From positions 62,001 through 126,000 of the forward strand of contig NZ_ABCM01000009.1 of the NCBI RefSeq assembly GCF_000170795.1: a DNA stretch of 64,000 bases, in the 5' to 3' direction. The notes beneath the pieces are model-generated. The model searched no databases. It saw only the letters and a program-made list of their open reading frames with translations, and had not been told where the DNA came from. This document shows positions 8,535-17,287 of the stretch, one piece after another. The position numbers were made by a program, and so were the translations under genes. This DNA comes from Pedobacter sp. BAL39 (GTDB lineage Bacteria; Bacteroidota; Bacteroidia; Sphingobacteriales; Sphingobacteriaceae). Positions within the stretch are counted from its first letter, which is position 1. Each line of letters begins with the position of its first letter.

Positions 8535-9257
8535 CTAAAATAGTTTCTGCAACAGCAGCTCCTTTCGTTGTGGCGAAACTTCGACTTCTGTGCCGTCGTT
8601 GAATTCAAGTGTTCCCCCGTCACCTTTGCGGTATTTCACCACATAGCTCAGGTTGACAATCACCGAGCGATTGATGCGGATGAAAAATTCATCAGTTAAA
8701 AGTGACTCATACTCCTTCAGCGTCTTGGAGACGATGATTTTTTTGTTGTCTGTCAGCAAAAACACGCTATAATTACTCATGGCTTCTACCCTGATGATGT
8801 TCGATTTATCAATGATATATACACCCTCAGCGGTAGGCAACGTAAGCCGCTTATTGGAAACCTTCACAGACTTCAGGTCTTTGGAAGCCGCTTTGGAAGA
8901 TACCCTCCTATACAGGCGGCTGATGGCGGTCTGCAACTCCTCCTCGTCGACAGGTTTCATCAGGTAGTCGACAGCACTGAGGCGCAATGCCTCCAGCGTA
9001 TAACTATCATAGGCCGTGGTAAAAATCACTTCAAAATCAAAACTGCCCAGTCGCTCCAAAAACTGAAAGCCATTCATTCCAGGCATTTCCACATCAAGAA
9101 ACAGCACATCCGGGGCAAGCCCTGCTATGGCATCAAGCGCTTTCGCCGGCTCGTTAAAAACACCGACCACCTGAAGTTCCTCTTCAAAAGATTCGAGCTT
9201 ATGATGCAGCAGCTTGCTACCCCTGATTTCATCGTCTAGTATTACTGCTTTTAACAT
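8535..9257 (-). CDS. LytTR-family response regulator
   Basis: A 240-residue regulator. The receiver domain has the acidic pair D8-D9, phosphoacceptor D55 (FLDVEMPG) and a conserved Lys near 103 (LMKPVD). The C-terminal half (about 135-240) is a LytTR DNA-binding domain (VEAMSNYSVFLLTD, FFIRINRSVIVNLSYV). Its usual partner is a LytS-type kinase. None is adjacent, but one lies at 11994-14258 beyond three secreted-protein genes. It converges with the DUF502 gene (7 bases between stops). Confidence 0.9.
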   Translation of the reverse strand: MLKAVILDDEIRGSKLLHHKLESFEEELQVVGVFNEPAKALDAIAGLAPDVLFLDVEMPGMNGFQFLERLGSFDFEVIFTTAYDSYTLEALRLSAVDYLMKPVDEEELQTAISRLYRRVSSKAASKDLKSVKVSNKRLTLPTAEGVYIIDKSNIIRVEAMSNYSVFLLTDNKKIIVSKTLKEYESLLTDEFFIRINRSVIVNLSYVVKYRKGDGGTLEFNDGTEVEVSPQRKELLLQKLF

Positions 9258-9364
9258 CTGTGGATGATTAATGATAAAGATGGTTATTATTTACTGCCGG
9301 TCAACTACTTAAGTGATTGGCCTTTTAAAATTGCATAAATGAACTGACATTTCGCAGGCCAAAT

Positions 9365-10018
9365 CTAAAATGTATATTTAATGCCGACACCTCCGTTCTC
9401 AGCACTAAACCCGGCGCCATTGAATAGAATCACCGGTTGCCAGTCGGCACTTATAGCTATCGGCAACCCTGCAAACTGATATTCAAGACCCAACGCCCCT
9501 ACTGCTCCAAAAACAGTTGTAGCATTGACCTGATCATTGTCAAATGAGAAGTACTCAAAATGACCCCCTCCTCCGAGATACCACCGCAAACCCGCAACAC
9601 CCGCCACAGGCCGTTGGTATTCATAAAGAACAGTGGCACTCAACTGTGTACCCAATCCTCCAAAGCCGTGATAATTAAAAATGCCTTCCAGCGCACTGTT
9701 ATGTTTGATAAAATGCTTGGCCGTAAGTGACAACCCATACAGAAATTTAATACCTAGAGCCGTGTTGTAGGGAGCTTCATTGGTTAACGTTGCCTCCCGC
9801 TTGCCGCCTGCAGGAACCTTACCAGACACCTGTTTTCGAGCATTCTGATTTCTCGATATCGCCTTTGGCGTTGTTGTTTCCGACGCGACAGTTTTTGAAG
9901 GAGCTGTTTTCGATGCCGCTGTCTTTTTTACGGCTGTTACTTTCTTTTTAGTCTGTGCATTCATGCCAAAAATGCTGATCATTGTTATACACAATAAAAT
10001 ATTTAGTGTCTTTTTCAT
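9365..10018 (-). CDS. Exported protein, probable small beta-barrel
   Basis: 217 residues, family not recognised. A signal peptide (MKKTLNILLCITMISIFGMN-AQ) is followed by a low-complexity Lys/Thr/Ala/Ser region (about 22-65). The C-terminal two thirds consist of alternating hydrophobic and aromatic strands with Gly (YHGFGGLGTQLSATVLYEYQ, WYLGGGGHFEYFSF) and end in an aromatic residue (GVGIKYTF), as in outer-membrane barrels. The function is unknown. Confidence 0.7.
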   Translation of the reverse strand: MKKTLNILLCITMISIFGMNAQTKKKVTAVKKTAASKTAPSKTVASETTTPKAISRNQNARKQVSGKVPAGGKREATLTNEAPYNTALGIKFLYGLSLTAKHFIKHNSALEGIFNYHGFGGLGTQLSATVLYEYQRPVAGVAGLRWYLGGGGHFEYFSFDNDQVNATTVFGAVGALGLEYQFAGLPIAISADWQPVILFNGAGFSAENGGVGIKYTF

Positions 10019-10104
10019 ATTGACTTTGTTACTATTTGATTTAACCTGACATTGTTAAATGTGAATCTTGCGTACATCATTCATAAATGACTTACGATTC
10101 TGTT

Positions 10105-10860
10105 TTATTGTCTGACAGCCTGGTAAATGGTATTGTTTCTCTCTACAAGCAAGAGGGGCGTTCCAGAATCTTTCCAGCTGGGAACAAAGGCACCGATAAA
10201 GTCTTCACCCGCCTTAAAGCCGGCATTAGAAATTCCATAAAAAGGAATAGAAACTTCTGGAGCAATGGCCATTATGGGTAGCATCTGATTGATCGGGGGT
10301 GGATAGTATTTTGTACCAATCTGTCTGGTTTTCACATCCCAATCGATCTTCCCGGTAGCACTGAATTCAAATGCAAGTGTTCCGGATTTGTATTTTGAGT
10401 TTTCATAAGCAGGTGCTGCAGGTTGATTACCCAGAACCGCGTATTCTATGCCTTGGGAGGCATCGGACTTATCCGTAAAGCTGTAGGATTTCAGGCTAAG
10501 TTTTCCGGCAACATCTTTTTCGAACACAAAATTATAAACCGTGTTCCCGGTACCATCAACATCAAAATTCAGACTGGATTTATCGATGTTTACGTTGCCA
10601 GTGCGCAGATAACCTTGCCGGTGCAAGTTGATCTTCACAGTGTTCCCCTCTTTACTGAAGTAGAACACAGCCAACTTACGCTCATCAGCTTTCCGGCTTG
10701 CTACAATATAATAGGGGATCAAGTCTTCCTGTATGACGGTCACAGCAGGATCATTCGGCTCATCAGCAGCCAATTTGTCTTTTTTACAGGCACTAAAAGT
10801 AATGACGAGCATAAACAAGCCCATCATGATGTTTTTCATTTTCATAGTTTTAGGTTTCAT
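10105..10860 (-). CDS. Lipoprotein of unknown function
   Basis: 251 residues with a lipoprotein signal peptide ending in FSACKKDK. An alternative start at Met6 (10845) gives a more usual signal length. The mature part is rich in Lys, Asn and beta-prone stretches and has no catalytic motif I recognise. It lies between the barrel-like protein and a lipoprotein hydrolase, all on the minus strand but with gaps near 80 bases, so cotranscription is uncertain. Confidence 0.68.
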   Translation of the reverse strand: MKPKTMKMKNIMMGLFMLVITFSACKKDKLAADEPNDPAVTVIQEDLIPYYIVASRKADERKLAVFYFSKEGNTVKINLHRQGYLRTGNVNIDKSSLNFDVDGTGNTVYNFVFEKDVAGKLSLKSYSFTDKSDASQGIEYAVLGNQPAAPAYENSKYKSGTLAFEFSATGKIDWDVKTRQIGTKYYPPPINQMLPIMAIAPEVSIPFYGISNAGFKAGEDFIGAFVPSWKDSGTPLLLVERNNTIYQAVRQ

Positions 10861-10938
10861 ATTGCAAATGATAGAGAATTGATTGATTTTTAAGTGTTTA
10901 ATGGATCATTTTTCGCAATGACAAAGGGTATGTGATCA

Positions 10939-11688
10939 TCAACTGAGCCAGCTCAGCATTTTTGCATACATTTTATCGGTCCAGCTGCCACCACAATGGG
11001 TGTTACAGGTGTTGTCGGTCACACCTTCACTTTTTGCTTTGACCGGAGAATTGGCAGGGATCTGATCGTAAAGACCCTTCCCATAATATTCACCTTCGTT
11101 ATTTCCGCTGCAATTGATGGCATAAACGGGAATCTTAAAGTTCTGGGCATTCCAGGCGCCGCTCCCACCACAGGCAGCCAAAACACCTTTACAATAACTG
11201 AGGGTGGCGTTAGCGGAGATGTCAGAAAACAGCATATAAGAAGCAAAAGAGAAACCACCGACAACAGACTTGGTCTTGTCCACACCATACTTACCGGAGA
11301 TGGCTACAATACATCTATCATAGTCTTCGCCAATCATCCTGGCACTGGTATTCCAGCTTTCCGCATTTGCATTGCCTGGTGTCTTGCGGTATTGCACGAT
11401 GGCAGCTATATAACCACCATCCGCAGCCTTGCGGCAAAGGTCTGTTTCCGCCGCACCATCCAGACTACCTGCTAATGGATTGTTTTCATTATTACCGCTA
11501 CCAATCACCAGAATCCCCTTAAATACTGTCGCGTCTTTATTTCTAAAGAGCCTGTAAGTGATGCCATTTTCGGTTTCAGTACTTTCCTTCAGGTTTCCGT
11601 TGATCTGCTCTTCGGTGTTTTTGTTGTCCTTACTGCAAGAGCTGCAAAGGGCCAGAAGACAGGCCATGATAAAAATTGATGTTCTCAT
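10939..11688 (-). CDS. Lipoprotein with alpha/beta-hydrolase-like fold
   Basis: 249 residues when started at 11688, where a lipobox signal peptide begins (MRTSIFIMACLLALCSSCSK). An earlier ATG at 11847 would add 53 residues that are not signal-like. FKGILVIGSG, AAIVQYRKTPG and GGFSFASYML (a nucleophile-elbow-like GFSFAS with Ser) suggest a serine hydrolase fold, with a late His in NTHCGGSW. Several Cys residues in the C-terminal part may form disulfides. The substrate is unknown; it is probably anchored to the outer membrane. Confidence 0.68.
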   Translation of the reverse strand: MRTSIFIMACLLALCSSCSKDNKNTEEQINGNLKESTETENGITYRLFRNKDATVFKGILVIGSGNNENNPLAGSLDGAAETDLCRKAADGGYIAAIVQYRKTPGNANAESWNTSARMIGEDYDRCIVAISGKYGVDKTKSVVGGFSFASYMLFSDISANATLSYCKGVLAACGGSGAWNAQNFKIPVYAINCSGNNEGEYYGKGLYDQIPANSPVKAKSEGVTDNTCNTHCGGSWTDKMYAKMLSWLS

Positions 11689-11993
11689 TTTTTTTATTTT
11701 AGGGTGATTGAAAACTTTATTTCGTTTTGCTGACACAATATTATAGGCCAGTGGCCAAGGTTTTTCCGACAATGATTGGAAGACAGGCTTGACTGAGCGA
11801 AGGATCCTCTGGACCGAGTAAATAAATTCATCTGAAGCGTACCACAAAAAGTCAGTACCAAGATGTACAGATGGATAGCATTACAGCAGCCGAAAGATTG
11901 ACAACACAAAAATGGCGATGGTGACTGAGTGAACCAGTAGCCTGAATTAGTGAAGGCCAACCTTTCAAGGCAAATAATTGTTAATTTAAGGGA
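11689..11993. other. Intergenic region between divergent genes, no gene seen
   Basis: 305 bases without a convincing ORF. It must hold the promoters for the lipoprotein hydrolase and the TPR kinase. Two structures are visible: a perfect dyad GGCCA-G-TGGCC (11746-11756) and a direct repeat TGACTGAGYGAA (11790-11801 and 11922-11933, one mismatch). Either could be a regulator site. No TAnnTTTG box stands out. Confidence 0.4.
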
Positions 11994-14258
11994 ATGAAAA
12001 TCAACCTGCGCATTCCCCTCTTAATGATGCTTATTGCGGGCTTCTCCATGATAGGGAGCGACAGGCTCATGGCCCAGCAATCCAAGCTAGACTCTTTGGA
12101 GGGTGTTGTTGCACGATATGTTCCCAACGATAACAAAAAAGCCAGTGATCTTTTTTTGCTGGCAGCAGGTTATATCTATTCCAATCCAAAGAAGAGCCTG
12201 GTCTTCGCAGATCAGATCCTTTCGTTTGAAAAGAACATCACCGGCGTTGGCATCGTATCCAGTTCTTACCGCCTGAAAGGATTGATTTTAACTATGTTAG
12301 CCAGATTTACAGAAGCGCTATCAGCCTTCAACACCGCCCTCGTGAGAGACAGAAATACCGGTAATGCCTATGGCGAGGCAGGAGACCTGTCGGGCATTGC
12401 AAACATCCATCTGTACCAGTCAAATCTACCTCAGGCACTAAATTTCTACCAGCAGTCGACCAGAATTTTAAAAAACATCCCTGAGAGCGATCCGAAAAAT
12501 TATAACGATAGAAAAAGAGATGAGGCCGCAATATATGGAAATATCGGACTGGTGTATCTGGAAACGAAGGAATACGCCAAAGCCATCGAACATTTTGAAA
12601 AATCTATTGCAGCCCATCAGAAGTTAAAGAACAACCTCGGCATTATCCCCGCACTAAGCAATATCGGCAATATATACAACAAACAGCATGATTATAAAAA
12701 GGCCATAATTTATGCTGACAGTGCCACAAAAATGGCTCAGGTATTGGGAGATCGCATCAGCTACGCCAGAGAGACAGGTAACCTGTCGGGTTATTATAGC
12801 AATACTGGCAGGTACGACCGGGCGCTCAGCTATGGCCTGAAAGCGATTGCTTTGAATAAAGAACTGGGCAACACAAAAAGTATTGGTTTTAATATGCAGA
12901 ATGTCTCGGAAGCATATCTAAAGAAAAACGATCTTGCACAAGCAAAAAGATATGCACTCGGTGCATTGAAAATAGGCAAGGATCTGAAAATGCCGGAAAT
13001 CCAAAGAGATGCAAGCGATGGCTTGAGTAAGGTGTATGAAAAGTTGGCCATGCCCGATAGCGCCCTGTTCTACTATAAAAGTTTTGCCATGCTGAAGGAT
13101 AGCATCAGCAACAGTCGTAAGCGCGATGAAATTGCCAGACTGAGTATTCAATATGAGTTTGATAAAAAAGAGACAGACTACCAGCAGCAACAGGTATTGA
13201 ATGAAGAACAGCTGAAACAGCAACGGCTTCAACTGGCCTTAAATGCAGAACAGCTCAATGCCAGCATCCGCCTCAGAAGTTTACAGCAGGCCCAGCTGCA
13301 AAATGAAAAGCTCCAAAAAGAGGAAAAACAGAAACTACTGCTGATTGCAGAAAACAATGGAAAACTGCAATCAGTCAAAGTGAAGCAGCTCTCACAGCTG
13401 CAGATGCTCAATAAACTGGAGCTGAAACAGCTCTGGCTCTATGCAATCATCGTCGTAATCATTCTGATTTCCATATTGTTACTGGTATACAATAAATACC
13501 GAATCAGACAGATCCGGCTCAGGGGCACCTTGCAACAACAACAATCCGAGCAACTAAACAGGGAGCTGAGTTACCAGAATCAACTATCAGAAAGCGAACT
13601 GAAAGCCATCCGCTCCCAAATGAACCCACATTTCATCTTCAACGTGCTCAACTCCATCGAGTCTTACATCATGGACAACGACAGAAAAGTTGCTTCCCGG
13701 CTGATTCAGAAATTCGCTGCACTTAGTAGGCTCATTCTCGAAAATTCGACCAAGAGCCTGGTTACCGCAGACCGGGAGTGGAAGGCCATCAGGTTATATA
13801 CGGAACTGGAGGCGATTCGTTATGACCAGATTTTCAGCCATGAATTTATTCTGGACGAAAGCATAGAACTCAGGGAGCTCCTGCTGCCACCGATGCTGAT
13901 CCAGCCTTTAATAGAGAATGCCATACTTCATGGTTTGATTGTAGCACCAAAAAAAGATGCACACCTGAGCGTAAGTTTGAAAAAAGAACAAACCGGCATA
14001 TGTGTAACGATCGTGGACAATGGAGTGGGACTGTCCTTTCGGCAAAAGCCAAAAAGCATATTTCTGAAAGGTATTAAAGAACAGTCTATGGGGCTGGAAT
14101 CTATTAAAGAGCGGATTGAAATGATTAACCGACAGCATCCTTCAAATGTCGCCAGCTTTAGCATTGAGGAAGGTGCTGGTGGCATCGGTACTGTTGCAGT
14201 CATCTGCCTGCCCGTAATCACTGAATCGGAAAGTAGTCAGAACATCAATCAGGATTAA
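11994..14258 (+). CDS. TPR-containing LytS-type sensor histidine kinase
   Basis: 754 residues. A signal peptide (ending near MAQQ) leads into a periplasmic array of tetratricopeptide repeats (about 40-370), for example AIYGNIGLVYLETKEYAKAI. Then come a Gln/Leu-rich coiled coil (about 385-480), one membrane helix (about 481-503) and a His_kinase domain with MNPHFIFN, where His546 is the phosphorylation site, and an ATPase domain with LIENAILHGL. This architecture pairs with LytTR regulators; the regulator at 8535-9257 is the natural candidate. The 3' end overlaps the convergent DNA glycosylase gene by 14 bases. Confidence 0.9.
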   Translation: MKINLRIPLLMMLIAGFSMIGSDRLMAQQSKLDSLEGVVARYVPNDNKKASDLFLLAAGYIYSNPKKSLVFADQILSFEKNITGVGIVSSSYRLKGLILTMLARFTEALSAFNTALVRDRNTGNAYGEAGDLSGIANIHLYQSNLPQALNFYQQSTRILKNIPESDPKNYNDRKRDEAAIYGNIGLVYLETKEYAKAIEHFEKSIAAHQKLKNNLGIIPALSNIGNIYNKQHDYKKAIIYADSATKMAQVLGDRISYARETGNLSGYYSNTGRYDRALSYGLKAIALNKELGNTKSIGFNMQNVSEAYLKKNDLAQAKRYALGALKIGKDLKMPEIQRDASDGLSKVYEKLAMPDSALFYYKSFAMLKDSISNSRKRDEIARLSIQYEFDKKETDYQQQQVLNEEQLKQQRLQLALNAEQLNASIRLRSLQQAQLQNEKLQKEEKQKLLLIAENNGKLQSVKVKQLSQLQMLNKLELKQLWLYAIIVVIILISILLLVYNKYRIRQIRLRGTLQQQQSEQLNRELSYQNQLSESELKAIRSQMNPHFIFNVLNSIESYIMDNDRKVASRLIQKFAALSRLILENSTKSLVTADREWKAIRLYTELEAIRYDQIFSHEFILDESIELRELLLPPMLIQPLIENAILHGLIVAPKKDAHLSVSLKKEQTGICVTIVDNGVGLSFRQKPKSIFLKGIKEQSMGLESIKERIEMINRQHPSNVASFSIEEGAGGIGTVAVICLPVITESESSQNINQD

Positions 14259-14913
14259 CATTCCTTAATGGCTTTCCGGCGGTTTTGGATGACCTTCTTG
14301 ACAAATAATAGTGCCATAAAATCATCGTTGCCACAGTCCGGTATGGTTGCCAGTTCATCGCAATCCTTTCCAGTACTTCTTTGTGTGTCCCTACAGGTAA
14401 ATCTTTCAGTTGCTTCAGCGCATTCACAGCTGCAAGGTCTCCGGAAGGAAATACATCTGCCCGCTGTAGTACAAACATCAGATACACATCAATCGTCCAG
14501 TTCCCCACGCCCTTCAGCTGGTTCAACAAGATGCGGATTTCGCGATCCGGCAGTCGTGGCATCAGGTCCAGATCAATACTTCCGTGCAGGATCGATGTAG
14601 CCAGGTGTCTGACATAGATACTTTTCTGCCGACTGAGATAACAGGCTTTTAGCTCCTCATCAGTGAGTTGTAATAAAACCCCGGGAGTCACTTCTTTTAA
14701 TCTGTCCCTCAGCTTATTCAATGCTGCCAATGCAGAAGCAAGGGAGACCTGCTGCTCCAGTATGATGTGGACGAGTGATTCAAAAGTATTTGACCTCTTC
14801 CACATTGGTGGATAACCGTAGGTCCGGATCACCGACCTGAGATCTGCATCAGTTGCTGCAAGTTCATCACAGATCTGGTGGAAGTTATCATGTGAGAAAA
14901 TATTGACTATCAT
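14245..14913 (-). CDS. DNA-3-methyladenine glycosylase (AlkA/HhH-GPD type)
   Basis: A 222-residue base-excision glycosylase. The helix-hairpin-helix LKGVGNWTIDVYL (from residue 133) and the catalytic Asp159 in PSGDLAAVNAL identify the HhH-GPD superfamily. LEQQVSLASA is the usual early helix. It removes alkylated purines from DNA. The length fits the short AlkA form that lacks the extra N-terminal domain of E. coli AlkA. Confidence 0.87.
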   Translation of the reverse strand: MIVNIFSHDNFHQICDELAATDADLRSVIRTYGYPPMWKRSNTFESLVHIILEQQVSLASALAALNKLRDRLKEVTPGVLLQLTDEELKACYLSRQKSIYVRHLATSILHGSIDLDLMPRLPDREIRILLNQLKGVGNWTIDVYLMFVLQRADVFPSGDLAAVNALKQLKDLPVGTHKEVLERIAMNWQPYRTVATMILWHYYLSRRSSKTAGKPLRNVNPD

Positions 14914-14977
14914 TTTACCGTAATTCTCTGATCCTCGGTTACCCGACTATTTAATCAACGACTGTTAATGGCTTATC

Positions 14978-14996
14978 AAAAAAAGCCTCTTCGGCT
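14978..14996 (-). terminator. Weak terminator after the LOG-family gene
   Basis: On the minus strand AGCC, a five-base loop and GGCT are followed by seven T. The stem is only four pairs, but it lies 30 bases after the stop of the gene at 15026. Confidence 0.5.
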
Positions 14997-15025
14997 GAAA
15001 TCTGCCGCATAAACAATCGATCACC

Positions 15026-15760
15026 CTATACCTTTTCCTCACCGAGCAGCCACATTGGCTTAGCAGGCTCTTTCAATTTAGGAAGATTTTTTTCCGCCGC
15101 ATATTTATTGATGTGTTCCACGACTTCTTCCACGGAATCAGTGAACAGGATGAGGTCAAGGTCAACTGAGCTAATGGTCTGATTTTCTGCCATCACCCTA
15201 ATGTGCTCAATGATGGCATGATGAAACTCCTTGCCCACTACAACAATGGGAAAACGTTCCACCTTTTTTGTCTGCACCAATGTAACCGTTTCAAAAAATT
15301 CATCAAGCGTTCCGAAACCTCCGGGTAACACCACAAAAGCAAAAGAATACTTTCTTAACAGCTCTTTACGAACAAAGAAATATTCAATGTTGACAAACTT
15401 ATCGAGGTAGGGGTTTTCATGTTGCTCAAAAGGCAATACGATATTACAACCAATGGAGAGTCCACCACCCTCTTTGGCACCTCTGTTGGCAGCTTCCATG
15501 ATACCAGGTCCACCGCCAGTCATGATAGCAAAACCATGTTGCGCTAGTTCTTTAGAGATCTCCCTAGCCAGCTCATAATAAGGATGGTCTTCCTTAAAAC
15601 GTGCAGAGCCGAAGACCGTCACACAGGGACCTATAAAATGCAGTGTACGAAACCCTTTCACGAATTGCATCACCACACCAAAAACATACTTCATTTCTTT
15701 CCATCGCGCACGGGGGCCTTCCAGAAACTTCTTTTCTTCTCTACTAAAAGGATTACTCAT
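15026..15760 (-). CDS. LOG-family (TIGR00730) Rossmann-fold protein
   Basis: 244 residues with both family motifs, GGGPGIMEAANRGA and PGGFGTLDEFFE. Members with these motifs are cytokinin-riboside 5'-monophosphate phosphoribohydrolases or, in many bacteria, general nucleotide 5'-monophosphate nucleosidases (PpnN-like). The reaction splits the N-glycosidic bond of a nucleoside monophosphate. No partner gene is adjacent, so its role here is probably nucleotide salvage. The C-terminal WLLGEE ending is within normal length variation. Confidence 0.87.
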   Translation of the reverse strand: MSNPFSREEKKFLEGPRARWKEMKYVFGVVMQFVKGFRTLHFIGPCVTVFGSARFKEDHPYYELAREISKELAQHGFAIMTGGGPGIMEAANRGAKEGGGLSIGCNIVLPFEQHENPYLDKFVNIEYFFVRKELLRKYSFAFVVLPGGFGTLDEFFETVTLVQTKKVERFPIVVVGKEFHHAIIEHIRVMAENQTISSVDLDLILFTDSVEEVVEHINKYAAEKNLPKLKEPAKPMWLLGEEKV

Positions 15761-15873
15761 AAATATTGCTCGTATAATTCATATCAGCGACCCACTCTTT
15801 TGCAATTATCATCAAACAGAAAAATCGGGTCAGCTACAATTATCGCAAACAATTTCCAATCCAAAAGACAAAA

Positions 15874-15939
15874 ATGAAGACAATTGATTACAATTTACAT
15901 ACAGATGAGCCCCGCCCGGAATGCATTGCGCGCCATTAG
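15874..15939 (+). CDS. Possible 21-residue peptide in a small plus-strand transcript
   Basis: ATG at 15874 to TAG at 15937-15939 encodes MKTIDYNLHTDEPRPECIARH (split here as MKTIDYNLHT and DEPRPECIARH). It is followed by a perfect hairpin and then a terminator in plus orientation, although no plus-strand gene lies here. The ORF could be a leader or small peptide, or chance. Nothing in its composition points to an amino-acid attenuator. Confidence 0.22.
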   Translation: MKTIDYNLHTDEPRPECIARH

Positions 15940-15951
15940 AAAAGATACTAC

Positions 15952-15973
15952 GCTCCATCGGCAAAGATGGAGC
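15952..15973 (+). other. Perfect 8-pair hairpin
   Basis: GCTCCATC, loop GGCAAA and GATGGAGC form a perfect stem-loop 8 bases before the larger terminator hairpin. It has no T-run on either side, so it is probably an RNA structural element rather than a terminator. Confidence 0.5.
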
Positions 15974-15980
15974 TTAACGA

Positions 15981-16027
15981 AAAAAGCCGGGCAATCATTT
16001 TTTTTGATGATCGGCCCCGGCCTTTTC
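15981..16027. terminator. Bidirectional terminator after the Old Yellow Enzyme gene
   Basis: AAAGCCGGG and CCCGGCC-TTTT enclose an inner stem ATCAT/ATGAT with a T-rich loop. The flanks are A-rich on the left and T-rich on the right, so it can work in both directions. It lies 25 bases after the stop of the minus-strand gene at 16053. Confidence 0.75.
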
Positions 16028-16052
16028 TTTTGATATCAGAGCGGCAAGTAAA

Positions 16053-17159
16053 TTAATCGATCACCAGGGTTCCCAGTGCTTCTTTGGTGAAACCTTTCAG
16101 TTCAGCGCTACGACCTTCTCTAATCTTCTGCGTCCAGAAAGGATCGGCAAGCAGCGGACGTCCTACACCCACGAGATCAAAATCACCGCGGTCCATGCGA
16201 CGCATCAGTTCATCAAGAGAACTTGGCGCAGAACTTTCCCCGGCAAATGCTGCCATAAAATCACCATTCAGGCCTACAGAACCTACTGTAATTGTTGCTT
16301 TTCCAGTTATCTTTTTCGCCCATCCTGCAAAGTTCAGGTCAGAACCTTCAAATTCAGGTTCCCAGAAACGACGCTGCGAGCAATGGAAAATATCCACACC
16401 TGCATCAGCCATTGGCTTTAACCAGGCTTCCATCTCCTCAGGGTTTGCTGCCATCTTATAATTGTAGTCTGAAGGCTTCCACTGCGACAACCTAATGATG
16501 ATGGCAAAGTCCTTACCTACCTGACGACGCACTTCTTTGATCACCTCAATTGCAAAACGGCTCCGCTCCGCCAGCGTTTTTCCTCCGTAAATGTCATTGC
16601 GGTTATTGGTACCATCCCAGAAAAACTGATCAATCAGGTAACCATGTGCACCATGAAGCTCCACACAGTCAAAACCAAGCCGTTGAGCGTCTGCTGCTGC
16701 CTTTCCATAAGCAATGATGGCATCTGTAATATCGGCTTCATTCATTGCCTTTCCATTTTCATGACCTGGTCTATTGAATGCTGAAGGCCCCTCGAAAGGA
16801 ACCTCAGGAAGCCATCCGGAATGATGATTGTCCATGATGCCCATATGCCAGATCTGTGGGCCCATGGCGCCACCAACAGCATGGACTCCATTGATTACCT
16901 GCTGCCAGCCGGCCAATGCTGCATCTCCATAAAAATGCGGTACATTTGCATCATTTGAAGCTGAAAGACGGTTGATCACCGTTCCCTCCGAAAGGATCAA
17001 TCCTACCTCTCCCTCCGCACGTTTCTGGTAGTAGGCTGCTACATCAGCAGTCGGCACACCACTTGGTGAGAAGGACCGCGTCATTGGCGCCATCACAATC
17101 CTGTTTTTGATGTTCAGGGATTTCAAGGTAAAAGGCTTGAATAAATTATCAGTATTCAT
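16053..17159 (-). CDS. Old Yellow Enzyme family alkene reductase
   Basis: A 368-residue FMN-dependent TIM barrel. FKPFTLKSLNIKNRIVMAPM is the N-terminal family signature, ELHGAHGYLIDQFFW carries the active-site His region, and DGTNNRNDIYGG is diagnostic of OYE-type ene reductases (NemA/OYE). They reduce activated C=C bonds, nitro compounds or nitrate esters with NAD(P)H. It lies 128 bases downstream of an ArsR regulator gene on the same strand, and that gap holds an unusual phased repeat, so it may be induced by electrophiles. Confidence 0.92.
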   Translation of the reverse strand: MNTDNLFKPFTLKSLNIKNRIVMAPMTRSFSPSGVPTADVAAYYQKRAEGEVGLILSEGTVINRLSASNDANVPHFYGDAALAGWQQVINGVHAVGGAMGPQIWHMGIMDNHHSGWLPEVPFEGPSAFNRPGHENGKAMNEADITDAIIAYGKAAADAQRLGFDCVELHGAHGYLIDQFFWDGTNNRNDIYGGKTLAERSRFAIEVIKEVRRQVGKDFAIIIRLSQWKPSDYNYKMAANPEEMEAWLKPMADAGVDIFHCSQRRFWEPEFEGSDLNFAGWAKKITGKATITVGSVGLNGDFMAAFAGESSAPSSLDELMRRMDRGDFDLVGVGRPLLADPFWTQKIREGRSAELKGFTKEALGTLVID

Positions 17160-17183
17160 ATCTATTGTTTTTTAATATCAGTT

Positions 17184-17267
17184 GAATGTTTAATTATCAG
17201 TTTGAACGTTTAAGTGCCATCGTGAATGTTAAGTACAAATCCAAATGTTTAAATCCAGTCCGAACGT
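17184..17267. repeat. Five-copy GAAYGTTTAA motif array, 19-20 base period
   Basis: The motif starts at 17184 (GAATGTTTAA), 17204 (GAACGTTTAA), 17224 (GAATGTTAAG), 17243 (AAATGTTTAA) and 17262 (GAACGTACCC). Spacings are 20, 20, 19 and 19 bases, close to two helical turns. Sequence between motifs is also partly repeated (TATCAGTTGAATG, TATCAGTTTGAACG). It fills the upstream region of the Old Yellow Enzyme gene and could be an operator array or a decayed tandem repeat. Confidence 0.7.
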
Positions 17268-17287
17268 ACCCGTGTCGGTTTTAAAAT

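Noticed and set aside
16053..17267. CRISPR-like array in the GAAYGTTTAA repeats
   Set aside because: The units are only about 10 conserved bases with 10-base spacers, and no cas genes are present.
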